NCBI RefSeq assembly: GCF_000702325.1 | Contig: NZ_KL370892.1 | Span: 1 to 64,000 of the forward strand | From: Thiomicrorhabdus sp. Milos-T2 | Lineage (GTDB): Bacteria > Pseudomonadota > Gammaproteobacteria > Thiomicrospirales > Thiomicrospiraceae | DNA length: 64,000 nt | Direction: 5' to 3' | Part shown: positions 26,592 to 35,776 of the stretch, in pieces | How positions within the stretch are numbered: the stretch's first letter is position 1 | How the letters are laid out: each line of letters starts with the position of its first letter | Program-made: the position numbers and the translations under genes | The notes under the pieces: generated by a model | The model's input: the letters and a program-made list of their open reading frames with translations, nothing else | Databases searched by the model: none | Told to the model about the DNA's origin: nothing

Positions 26592-29042
26592 ATGAGTGAA
26601 ATAGACGTTCAAGTTAAAAATGATTCTCCGAGTGAAACCGATAACACTCAACAAACTCCACCGTCAAAGCCGCCTAAAAAGAAATCTCGCTGGCTGTTAT
26701 GGCTATTTGCCATTAACGTTATCTCATTCAGTGCCTTAGCGATTGCCGCCGCAACTTATTACTATGTAACGGTTTACCCTACTCTACCTGACACCGCTGA
26801 ACTTAAAGAGGTCAGCTACCAAGTTCCTCTACGTATCGTGACGCAAGACAATAAATTAATCAGTGAAATTGGAACCAAAAAACGTTTACCCCTAGAGTAT
26901 TCTGAAATTCCTGAAAGAATGACTCAAGCCATTATCTCTTCTGAAGATGAGAATTTTTTTGAACATGGCGGCGTAGATTATAAAGGTCTTGGAAGAGCTG
27001 TTTTTGAGCTGGTAACGACGGGTAAAAAGAAGTCAGGTGGTTCCACGATTACCATGCAGGTTGCACGTAACTTTTTCTTAAGTAAAGAGAAAACCTATCT
27101 TCGTAAACTCAATGAAATTATACTCTCTTATAAAATCGAACATGATTTCAGTAAACAAGAGATATTAGCCCTTTACTTAAATAAAATCTTTTTAGGTTAT
27201 CGCTCTTACGGTGTTGCGGCTGCCGCACAAACTTACTATGGCCGTAACATCAACGAGTTAACTCTAGATGAATATGCAATGATAGCAGGGCTTCCCAAAG
27301 CCCCTTCTGCCTATAACCCTATTGCTAATCCAAGCCGCGCCAAATTGCGACGTAACTATGTGTTACGCAGAATGCATGACCTCAACTTTATAACTGAAGA
27401 AGAGATGGTTACCGCTCAAGCCATTGAAGTGCACGCTAGAAAACATGCCTCAATTATTGATGTTGAAGCCGACTATGTCGCTGAAATGGCACGTTCATTC
27501 GCCTTAGAAAAATTTGGTATAGAGGCCTTAAATAATGGATTAACCATTGTGACCTCTATTGACAGTAAGCTACAAGCTCAAGCTAATTTATCGGTTCGTG
27601 ATGGCTTACAACGTTATGAACGTCGTCACGGTTATCGTGGTCCTATTACTAACGTCGATTTAACCACCTTCGAAGATGAAGATAAACTGTTAGAAAAACT
27701 AAAAAACACCCCTAACTATGGTGATCTTAAAGTAGGCGTAGTCACCGGCTTTGCCAAAACGGATACTAAAGTCTTAATGGAAACCGGTGAGCAGTTAGTT
27801 TTACCTTTTAATAAAATGACCTGGGCCGCTGAGTACAAGAGCGTAAACCATAAAGGCAAAACCCCAAAAAAACCGCAACAATTTCTTAAAGCGGGTGACC
27901 TCATTTACCTACAGTGGTTTGAAAACCAGTGGCAACTTGCGCAAGACCCTAAAACCGAATCGGCTCTTATATCCATTGATTCAAAAGACGGACGCATCTT
28001 AGCGTTAGTGGGAGGCTACGACTTTTTCAGAAGTAAGTTTAACCGTGTTCTACAGGGTCGTCGTCAAGTCGGTTCAAACATTAAACCTTTCTTGTATTCA
28101 GCCGGCTTAGATAACGGACTGACCGCGGCTTCTACCATAAATGATGCACCGGTAGTGTTTCATGACCGCAACTTAGAAGATGTTTGGCGTCCCGAAAATT
28201 ACTCTGGTCGTTTTTATGGTCCAACCCGTTTACGCAATGCTTTGGCGTTTTCACGTAATTTAGTCTCTATTCGCCTGTTACGTAAACTAGGGATTGATAC
28301 CGCCTCTAAATATATTCAACGTTTTGGTTTTCCTGAAGAAGAAATCAATAAACACCGTGATTTATCACTCGCGTTAGGGAGTGTGCAATTTACCCCTTGG
28401 GAAGTGGCTCGAGCTTACGCCACCTTCTCAAACACCGGTTATTTAATTAATCCTTATTACATTAAAGAAGTCCGAGCGTTTGATGGTGAAATACTTTACA
28501 AAGCGGAGCCTAAAGTAGCCTGCACTGACAATCAATGTGTTGCCGGAGACGAAGAACACAATGCACCTCGCATTATTGAAGAACGTAACGCCTATATTAT
28601 GGACACCATCATGCAAGATGTGATTCGTATTGGTTCAGGTAAAAAAGCCAAAGCACTTAAACGTAAAGACATTGCAGGTAAAACGGGAACTACCAATGAT
28701 CAAAAAGATGCTTGGTTCTCAGGCTTTAACTCCAATATAGTCACCACCGTTTGGGTAGGATTTGATAGCCCAAAAACGCTTGGTCGTAGTGAAGTAGGTG
28801 GGCGAGCGTCTTTACCGACTTGGATGGAATATATGGAGTTAGCGCTAAAACCTTATCCAAATATTCCCTTTACCCAACCTGATGGCTTAGTCAATATTCC
28901 AATTGACCGAGAAACTGGGCAAGCTGTTCCAAAGAGCACCCCTGGAGCGATAATGGAGATATTCCGTGAAGAAAATGCTCCAGAGATTCCAAGCGTTTCT
29001 CAAAAACAAATTGAAGACATTACAGAAGACCTGTTTTATTAG
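26592..29042 (+). CDS. mrcA: penicillin-binding protein 1A
   Basis: The 816-residue bifunctional class A PBP has a short cytoplasmic tail rich in Pro and Lys, one membrane span (about 33-57), the glycosyltransferase motif EDENFFEHGG (118-127) and GGSTITMQVARN. The transpeptidase has SxxK at Ser495-Lys498 (GSNIKP), SRN, and KTG at 697-699. The insert between the two domains (about 370-440) is the OB-type ODD region of PBP1a. It polymerises and crosslinks peptidoglycan. No pilus genes are upstream, unlike in some relatives. Confidence 0.94.
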   Translation: MSEIDVQVKNDSPSETDNTQQTPPSKPPKKKSRWLLWLFAINVISFSALAIAAATYYYVTVYPTLPDTAELKEVSYQVPLRIVTQDNKLISEIGTKKRLPLEYSEIPERMTQAIISSEDENFFEHGGVDYKGLGRAVFELVTTGKKKSGGSTITMQVARNFFLSKEKTYLRKLNEIILSYKIEHDFSKQEILALYLNKIFLGYRSYGVAAAAQTYYGRNINELTLDEYAMIAGLPKAPSAYNPIANPSRAKLRRNYVLRRMHDLNFITEEEMVTAQAIEVHARKHASIIDVEADYVAEMARSFALEKFGIEALNNGLTIVTSIDSKLQAQANLSVRDGLQRYERRHGYRGPITNVDLTTFEDEDKLLEKLKNTPNYGDLKVGVVTGFAKTDTKVLMETGEQLVLPFNKMTWAAEYKSVNHKGKTPKKPQQFLKAGDLIYLQWFENQWQLAQDPKTESALISIDSKDGRILALVGGYDFFRSKFNRVLQGRRQVGSNIKPFLYSAGLDNGLTAASTINDAPVVFHDRNLEDVWRPENYSGRFYGPTRLRNALAFSRNLVSIRLLRKLGIDTASKYIQRFGFPEEEINKHRDLSLALGSVQFTPWEVARAYATFSNTGYLINPYYIKEVRAFDGEILYKAEPKVACTDNQCVAGDEEHNAPRIIEERNAYIMDTIMQDVIRIGSGKKAKALKRKDIAGKTGTTNDQKDAWFSGFNSNIVTTVWVGFDSPKTLGRSEVGGRASLPTWMEYMELALKPYPNIPFTQPDGLVNIPIDRETGQAVPKSTPGAIMEIFREENAPEIPSVSQKQIEDITEDLFY

Positions 29043-29067
29043 AGACATTTGAACACAAGGGCAATCT

Positions 29068-30003
29068 ATGAACTGGTTAACTTTTTCTAAAACACTCAGT
29101 CAACAGCTTAACCAGAACATAGTCATTCAAACCGCTCATGCTGTAAGCGGCGGCGACATTCATCAATCGTTTCATTTACACACCAACCAAGGTAACTTGT
29201 TTCTTAAGCTTAACCAAGCTCACCTATTACCCCTATTTGAAACTGAAGCTCACAACCTTAATGCCATTTCGCAGTCACAAAGCATACGTTGCCCTAAAGT
29301 GTTGGGCTATGGTCTTTTTGAAAATGGTCAATCCCACCAGGCCTGGTTACTTATGGAATACCTTGATTTAACCCATCAAGGTGATGATGCTCAACGAGGC
29401 AAAGACTTAGCATTAATGCATCATCAAGTCTACAAAGCAACCCAACCCTTTGGTTGGTTTGAAAATAACTATATTGGTCATACCTTACAGCACAACCAAT
29501 GGCATTCAAGCTGGGTCAGCTTTTACGGACAACAACGCTTAAAACCCCAGTTCGAGCTTGCGCAACTTAGAGGTGCAAACACCGAACTTTTTACGCAAGG
29601 GCAAAAACTAATCGCAGAACTCCCCTTTTGGTTTAAAAGCTATGAACCTCAATCCTCATTACTACATGGTGATTTATGGGCAGGAAACAGCGCCTTTAGC
29701 AAAGACGGAACTCCAGTCATTTTTGACCCCGCTTGCTACTATGGAGATCGAGAAACCGATTTAGCCATGACCGAACTGTTTGGCGGCTTTAGCCCCGAAT
29801 TTTATGCTGGCTATAATCAAGTGTTTCCCTTAGATGCAGGTTATGCACAGCGAAAGCCACTTTATAATCTCTATCACATTCTAAATCACTACAATTTATT
29901 TGGCGGGCACTATCAACAGCAAGCATTACAACTTGTTAACGCCCTACTCAAACAAGCACAAGCAAATACACATACAAGTGCGCATACATGTGCAAAACAC
30001 TAG
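29068..30003 (+). CDS. fructosamine kinase family protein
   Basis: The 311-residue protein has the aminoglycoside-phosphotransferase-like kinase fold: SGGDIHQSFHL in the nucleotide loop, catalytic LLHGDLWAGN and metal-binding FDPACYYGDRETDLAM. The family phosphorylates ketosamines or ribulosamines on glycated proteins for removal. It starts 25 bases after the PBP1a gene and is likely co-transcribed. The C-terminus ends in a His/Thr-rich tail. A palindrome copy at 29337 encodes Gln-Ala-Trp. Confidence 0.85.
   Translation: MNWLTFSKTLSQQLNQNIVIQTAHAVSGGDIHQSFHLHTNQGNLFLKLNQAHLLPLFETEAHNLNAISQSQSIRCPKVLGYGLFENGQSHQAWLLMEYLDLTHQGDDAQRGKDLALMHHQVYKATQPFGWFENNYIGHTLQHNQWHSSWVSFYGQQRLKPQFELAQLRGANTELFTQGQKLIAELPFWFKSYEPQSSLLHGDLWAGNSAFSKDGTPVIFDPACYYGDRETDLAMTELFGGFSPEFYAGYNQVFPLDAGYAQRKPLYNLYHILNHYNLFGGHYQQQALQLVNALLKQAQANTHTSAHTCAKH
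29337..29346. repeat. CCAGGCCTGG palindrome, copy 8
   Basis: Coding copy in the fructosamine-kinase-like gene, read as Gln-Ala-Trp. Confidence 0.85.
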
Positions 30004-30088
30004 GCCATAAAGCCTAAAGCAGTTAATCTTTTATGCCTTGCAGAAAAACCGTATAATACCGCCAACTTATTTTTAACTTCAAATCTAG

Positions 30089-30745
<657 letters not shown>

Positions 30746-30771
30746 TCTTATTTAAGCATTACATTTGTAGA

Positions 30772-30808
30772 AAAAACCGGTTGAGCTACTCGTGTTTGAC
30801 CGGTTTTT
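30772..30808 (+). terminator. intrinsic terminator of adk
   Basis: AAAAACCGGT, loop of 17, ACCGGTTTTT. The A tract on the left could also serve the converging MFS gene. Confidence 0.8.
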
Positions 30809-30863
30809 CTGTATGAACTCTGTATTAACGATGTATTAACTAGTTTGCACAAGATTATAAAGA

Positions 30864-32078
30864 CTAAACCTTCTTAGCCACATTTATCCACAATATAACC
30901 GCAACAAACCACATAACAAACATTGCCAAAGCCATTTCAACAAGCGATTCATGCACAAAAGGCACAACAAATATCGCAATAATAGAAGCCATTCCCATCT
31001 GCAATAAACTTTGTAAAGAAGCTGCCATGCCACGTTTAGTCGGCAAACAATCTAAAGCTAAAATAGACAGCACCGGAAAGCTCATCGACATAGCAAAGGC
31101 ATAAAGACTTAAAAATGGAATGATGGTAAACACACTCGGCTCCAACCATAGACTACTCAACAACCCCATTAACGCCGCCAAACCGGTTACCACATAAGAA
31201 AAGTAAGCGATATGATTAGGAGCATAACGCCCAGTAATTCTGTGCACCGTCATAGAGCCCAGCATCATACCGCCCACCATCGGCACAAACTGTAACCAAA
31301 AATCTTCTGCTTGCAGTTTTAAATGATCAAACATCAAACTCGCAGACCCGGCAATATAAACAAACATCCCAGCAAAAAGTAACGCTTGCGCAAACACTAA
31401 CTTAATAAATAAAGGATGCTTAAGGCTATGCCAATAAGAGCTTATTAATGCCTTTGGCGCAATGGATTGCGCATGATCTGGGTGTTGTGTTTCAACAATA
31501 AAAAACACTAAAATTAAAATGGTTAACAAACCATAAAGACTTAAAAACCAAAAAATACTTTCCCAATCAAACCAAGTTTGTAAGTAGCCACCAATAATGG
31601 GCGCAATTGCAGGCGCTATCGCAAAAAACATCATAATTAACGCCATATTCTTTTGCGCTTCTTGCGGTGGGAAATAATCTCTTACCATCGCTCTAGCGGC
31701 AATAATCACGCCACCAGCCAACATTCCTTGAAACACCCTAAAAATCATAAAGCCATCAAAACTCGGGGATAAAGCACAGCCCACAGAAGCTAATCCAAAG
31801 CCAAACAAAGAAACCATGGCCACATATTTACGACCAAATCGATCTGCTAAAGGTCCCCAAAATAGCGTTGTAATTGCAAAGGTTGCTAAATACGCCCCCA
31901 TTGAAGAACTCAATAACTCGCGCGAAACACCATAGTAATTCTCAATAGCTGGAAAAGAGGGAATATAAGTATCAATTGAAAATGGCGCAATCATGCTCGC
32001 CATAGAAGCAAACAAAATCAACCAAAATTTAGACATGGTTTTTGCCTGCTGATTAGCCGATTTATTGCCTGCCGTCAT
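30864..32078 (-). CDS. Bcr/CflA-type MFS drug exporter
   Basis: The 404-residue protein has about twelve membrane spans and the drug:H+ antiporter motifs of the 12-span group: WGPLADRFGRKYV in loop 2-3, an Arg in span 4 (IIAARAMVRD), and PFSIDTYIPSFPAI in span 1, which is typical of Bcr/CflA. It likely exports small toxic compounds across the inner membrane. The substrate is unknown. Confidence 0.88.
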   Translation of the reverse strand: MTAGNKSANQQAKTMSKFWLILFASMASMIAPFSIDTYIPSFPAIENYYGVSRELLSSSMGAYLATFAITTLFWGPLADRFGRKYVAMVSLFGFGLASVGCALSPSFDGFMIFRVFQGMLAGGVIIAARAMVRDYFPPQEAQKNMALIMMFFAIAPAIAPIIGGYLQTWFDWESIFWFLSLYGLLTILILVFFIVETQHPDHAQSIAPKALISSYWHSLKHPLFIKLVFAQALLFAGMFVYIAGSASLMFDHLKLQAEDFWLQFVPMVGGMMLGSMTVHRITGRYAPNHIAYFSYVVTGLAALMGLLSSLWLEPSVFTIIPFLSLYAFAMSMSFPVLSILALDCLPTKRGMAASLQSLLQMGMASIIAIFVVPFVHESLVEMALAMFVMWFVAVILWINVAKKV

Positions 32079-32172
32079 AATTTTCCTTAGTACTCATTTA
32101 ATGCTAAATTAGTGTTAATGCTGTCAATCAGTTAGGATACGTTTTTTTGTTATCTCGTATTCTGGAATTTCA

Positions 32173-32976
32173 TTGTTTAAACACTCTGCTGACCGCCTAC
32201 CCGTCATCTTAATTTTATTAATCTCATTAGTCGATTTTATTGTTTATTTTGAACTACAAAATATCTGGATCTTAGTCGGTTTTTGGTTATTAATGATTAT
32301 ACCCAAAGGCATTATTTCTGCATGGAACCATCACCATCAACACTGCCATGTATTCAAAGGTAAAACACTGAATCGAATTTTAGAATTCTTTTATGCCTTG
32401 CATACGGGGGTAACCACTAACCTATGGGTGTTGCATCACAACCTAGGACATCACCGTAACTTTTTAGATCAAGAAAAAGACGAAAGCCGCTGGAAACGAA
32501 CCGATGGCTCACAGATGGGAATGCTGGAATACACTCTTAACGTCACACTAACTGCCTACCCAAGAGGCTATAAAGTAGGCAAAAACTACCCTAAACTCCA
32601 ACGTCAGTTTTTGGTTTTTGGAACCATTACATTAATACTGCTAGGAGTATTAACTTACCTAAATCCGGTTAACGCCCTATTTATATTTATATTGCCAATG
32701 ATAGGCAGTCTAGCCTATACCTCATGGGCAACCTACGGCCATCACACCGGTTTAGAGAGCAGTGATCAATTTTGCAGCTCACACAACATTACTGACAAAT
32801 GGTTTAACACCCTAACCGGAAACTTAGGCTTTCATACCGCGCACCATTTCAAACAAGGCGTGCACTGGTCAAAATTACCACAGTTACATGAAGAAATTAA
32901 ACATAAAATCCCCACAGAATGTTTTAGACCCTCATTTTTTCAAAATATTGGCCGCTACCTCCCTATAGGCAAATAG
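32173..32976 (+). CDS. fatty acid desaturase family protein
   Basis: The 267-residue membrane protein has the three His boxes of di-iron desaturases: HHHQH near 50, HHNLGHH near 85, and HTAHH near 217, among about four to six hydrophobic segments. It probably introduces a double bond in membrane lipids or a related hydroxylation. The start is uncertain: the only available start near the expected N-terminus is TTG at 32173, with GGA eight bases upstream. Confidence 0.8.
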   Translation: MFKHSADRLPVILILLISLVDFIVYFELQNIWILVGFWLLMIIPKGIISAWNHHHQHCHVFKGKTLNRILEFFYALHTGVTTNLWVLHHNLGHHRNFLDQEKDESRWKRTDGSQMGMLEYTLNVTLTAYPRGYKVGKNYPKLQRQFLVFGTITLILLGVLTYLNPVNALFIFILPMIGSLAYTSWATYGHHTGLESSDQFCSSHNITDKWFNTLTGNLGFHTAHHFKQGVHWSKLPQLHEEIKHKIPTECFRPSFFQNIGRYLPIGK

Positions 32977-33003
32977 CAACAATACAAACCTCAATGCATT
33001 CCA

Positions 33004-33013
33004 CCAGGCCTGG
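33004..33013. repeat. CCAGGCCTGG palindrome, copy 9
   Basis: Intergenic and the most extended copy: CCACCAGGCCTGGTGG is fully palindromic. Confidence 0.88.
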
Positions 33014-33184
33014 TGGAATCAAAATAAATATCAGATTTTCTTCCCGTGTAATAAAACTTATCAAATATTAATAAAAATTAACAAATATTACACATACACA
33101 TGTAAAAACTTCCATTAAGCTACACATTAACAAGAAGTAACAAAACTAATTGATATACATAAATAGCTTACAAAGCTGCATACC

Positions 33185-33216
33185 TAAGTAATTAAGTAAT
33201 TAAGTAATTAAGTAAT
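33185..33216. repeat. four tandem copies of TAAGTAAT
   Basis: A perfect 8-bp tandem repeat in the 517-base gap ahead of the exopolysaccharide genes. Copy number could vary by slippage and so change expression. The rest of the gap is AT-rich and without a gene. Confidence 0.8.
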
Positions 33217-33493
33217 TACGCCAAAGTAGTTAATTGTAACCGGAGTTAAGTCTTTTTTGTAATAACTCATTATTTTTTAAGTAAAAAACAACTCCAGGTT
33301 GGCTTAAAAATAAGATAAATAAATTTGCTAATCAGTTTTTTCTTATATAAAATACGTATTTAATATCAATATACATCGATGTGTATTATGTAATTAATGA
33401 AAGTAAATGATGACATCACTTAAATTAAACAGCTTTAATTTAATAAATTTACATAAAACAAATTTAAACAAACAAATAATTAGGAGCACTAAA

Positions 33494-33973
33494 ATGCGTA
33501 ACATCTTAACTGTATTAGCGACTTCATTGCTGCTACTTGCAACCCATGCTAATGCAGACCAAAAAACTGTTGCATCGATTGAAAAAGCGGGAGGAACTTT
33601 AACTAAAGAAGAAGCCGCTGGTCTTAAAGACATTCAATGCAAAAAGCCCAATCCAAACAAAGAGTTTGTTGTATCTGAAAGCTGCCAAAGCCTAGTAGAT
33701 AAAGTTGCTGAGCTTATTGCAAACTATTCTGCTGATGAAAACATGGTTAATGCAATTTTTACCGGTGCGGTTGAAGCTCATCCAGAGTTATCACAACAAT
33801 TTGCCGATGCTTCAATCGCTGCATCGCCAGATAACGTTGCCCAAATTGCTTCACTCATGATTCAATTGGCGCCTACTGCAGCTGGTGGAGTAACAAATCC
33901 AACAGCAAACATCGCTGCAAACATACCAACGCCTGCCGCAGCTGGTGGTGGTACCTCATCTAGTCCAAACTAA
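33494..33973 (+). CDS. secreted protein of the exopolysaccharide locus, unknown
   Basis: The 159-residue protein has a clear signal peptide (MRNILTVLATSLLLLATHANA). Two cysteines (about 47 and 63) bracket a Lys/Pro-rich stretch, followed by a helical part and a low-complexity tail rich in Ala, Pro, Gly, Thr and Ser. The ATG at 33494 has TAGGAG upstream and starts the signal peptide. I do not recognise the family. Being first in the operon, it may be a periplasmic factor of polymer export. Confidence 0.6.
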   Translation: MRNILTVLATSLLLLATHANADQKTVASIEKAGGTLTKEEAAGLKDIQCKKPNPNKEFVVSESCQSLVDKVAELIANYSADENMVNAIFTGAVEAHPELSQQFADASIAASPDNVAQIASLMIQLAPTAAGGVTNPTANIAANIPTPAAAGGGTSSSPN

Positions 33974-34041
33974 ATAAAATTCAAACTAAAACCCTACCCT
34001 GTTAAGCGCAGCTTTTCAGGGGTAATTGCGAGCAGAGCATT

Positions 34042-35184
34042 ATGAATACGTATAAAAACCGACTCATTACGGCATTAACCCTAATCTATAGTGGTTCAAG
34101 CTACGCCTTAGATCCGGCTGCTATCGATTTTGAAGGTCTTGAAGTTACCCCTGCCGTAGAAATTTCAGGGACATACGATGACAACTATCAGGCTGTCAAT
34201 AATGGACCAGATTCATGGATTACTGCAATTACTCCTGGTGTCTTAGTCACCGCTTATGGTGATAAAACACTTTATCAATTAAAATCAGGTATTAAATACG
34301 AACTTTATAGTGCTTCAAACGCAAAAGACCTAACAAGCTACTTTGTGACAGGTACAGCGACATTTAATTTTGATGTTCGCAATCAACTTGACATTGAAAT
34401 TGGGCTTGATAAAACTGAAAGCGCCGCAAATGCCTTTGTTGCAAACACCATTAATAGCTTTAAACAGACTAATATTGGCGCCAGCTATGTTTATGGAGCT
34501 CCTTCTGCAACAGGCAACATAGAATTTGGTGTAAATCATGAAATCCACCGCTCAGGTAATGGTCTAAATTTAGACCGAGAAAGAGATTCAACTGCTTACA
34601 GAGCTGCATTCTTGTATAAAATTACAGATAAAACCAAACTAGTTGCAGAACTAAACGGATCAAGACATGATTACGTTACCAATACCGCATTAGACGCTAC
34701 AAACATATCCTACTTACTCGGAGCAAGATGGGAAGCTACTGCAAAAACAACTGGACATGCAAAATTTGGTAGTGAAACCAAAGATTTTGATGATTCAAGT
34801 CGAGCTAACGCTAATTTAACAAAATGGGAAGCTAGTGTAGACTGGAGCCCTCTAACCTATTCAACCGTTACCTTAACAACCAACCAACAAATTGATGAAG
34901 GAAGCTACGGGGCTTCATACACAGACTCAGCCAATAATGGAATACAATGGAAGCACGATTGGGGCAGAGGTTACGCTAGCCAGGTTTCATTAAACAATAG
35001 AACCGATGATTACAATGGCATTCGAAAAGACACTACCAATTCAATTGGAGCTGGAATTACCTACAACATTAGACGTTGGGCGGATATTGCATTTGACTTC
35101 CAACATAGCGATAGAACATCAACAGACAGTACTCAAGAGTACAATCGAAATATCTATAAGTTAACATTTAATGTTGGCCTATAA
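34042..35184 (+). CDS. outer-membrane beta-barrel protein of the EPS operon
   Basis: The 380-residue protein has a signal peptide (to about residue 22, SSYA) and alternating aromatic/polar strands ending in a C-terminal aromatic-rich strand (YKLTFNVGL), as in outer-membrane barrels. Its place before a Wza-like gene matches the EpsL/beta-barrel proteins of several exopolysaccharide loci. It probably helps polymer cross the outer membrane. Confidence 0.72.
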   Translation: MNTYKNRLITALTLIYSGSSYALDPAAIDFEGLEVTPAVEISGTYDDNYQAVNNGPDSWITAITPGVLVTAYGDKTLYQLKSGIKYELYSASNAKDLTSYFVTGTATFNFDVRNQLDIEIGLDKTESAANAFVANTINSFKQTNIGASYVYGAPSATGNIEFGVNHEIHRSGNGLNLDRERDSTAYRAAFLYKITDKTKLVAELNGSRHDYVTNTALDATNISYLLGARWEATAKTTGHAKFGSETKDFDDSSRANANLTKWEASVDWSPLTYSTVTLTTNQQIDEGSYGASYTDSANNGIQWKHDWGRGYASQVSLNNRTDDYNGIRKDTTNSIGAGITYNIRRWADIAFDFQHSDRTSTDSTQEYNRNIYKLTFNVGL

Positions 35185-35227
35185 TATCAACATTAAAAAT
35201 TCAACAACACAAATCTGGTAAAGCAAT

Positions 35228-35776
35228 ATGGCAAATTTTTTTCGCCTAATCATCACTCTAAACTTAATTCTAATGCCATCTATAGCTTGGTCCGCTGCAA
35301 CACAAAACACGAATACTGATTACACACTCTCCTCGGGAGATGTCATATCGATTACCGTCTTTTCAGAAGAGGACTTAAGCCTTGAATCGATTAAACTTGA
35401 TGAATCGGGAAGTTTTAGCTACCCATTCATAGGTCAAGTTAAAGCTGAAGGCTTAACCGCCTCGCAACTACAACAAAAAATAACCAAGGCTCTAACAGGG
35501 GATTACCTAGTTAAACCTCGTGTATCAGTCACTGTTTTAGAATATCGTCAGTTTTATATCAGCGGAGAAGTAAAAGATCCCGATGGCTATCCTTACCAAC
35601 CAGGCCTTACCGTACGAAGAGCAATAGCATTAGCGGGAGGCTTAACAGAACGCGCCTCAGAAAGACGCATGACAATTATTCGGGAATCCGACGCTTCGAA
35701 AACACCCAAATATGTCGACATGGAAGACCTTGTTATGCCTGGCGACTCTATTACCATTGATCAAGGCTTCTTTTAA
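35228..35776 (+). CDS. polysaccharide export protein (Wza-like, short)
   Basis: The 182-residue protein has a signal peptide (ending about WSA) and the export domain TLSSGDVISITVFSEEDLS, followed by one SLBB-type segment (YISGEVKDPDGYPYQPGLTVRRAIALAGGL). It is half the length of E. coli Wza and lacks the C-terminal helix that crosses the outer membrane and a lipobox Cys, so it needs a partner pore, plausibly the barrel encoded just upstream. It is directly followed by the Wzc-like gene. Confidence 0.88.
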   Translation: MANFFRLIITLNLILMPSIAWSAATQNTNTDYTLSSGDVISITVFSEEDLSLESIKLDESGSFSYPFIGQVKAEGLTASQLQQKITKALTGDYLVKPRVSVTVLEYRQFYISGEVKDPDGYPYQPGLTVRRAIALAGGLTERASERRMTIIRESDASKTPKYVDMEDLVMPGDSITIDQGFF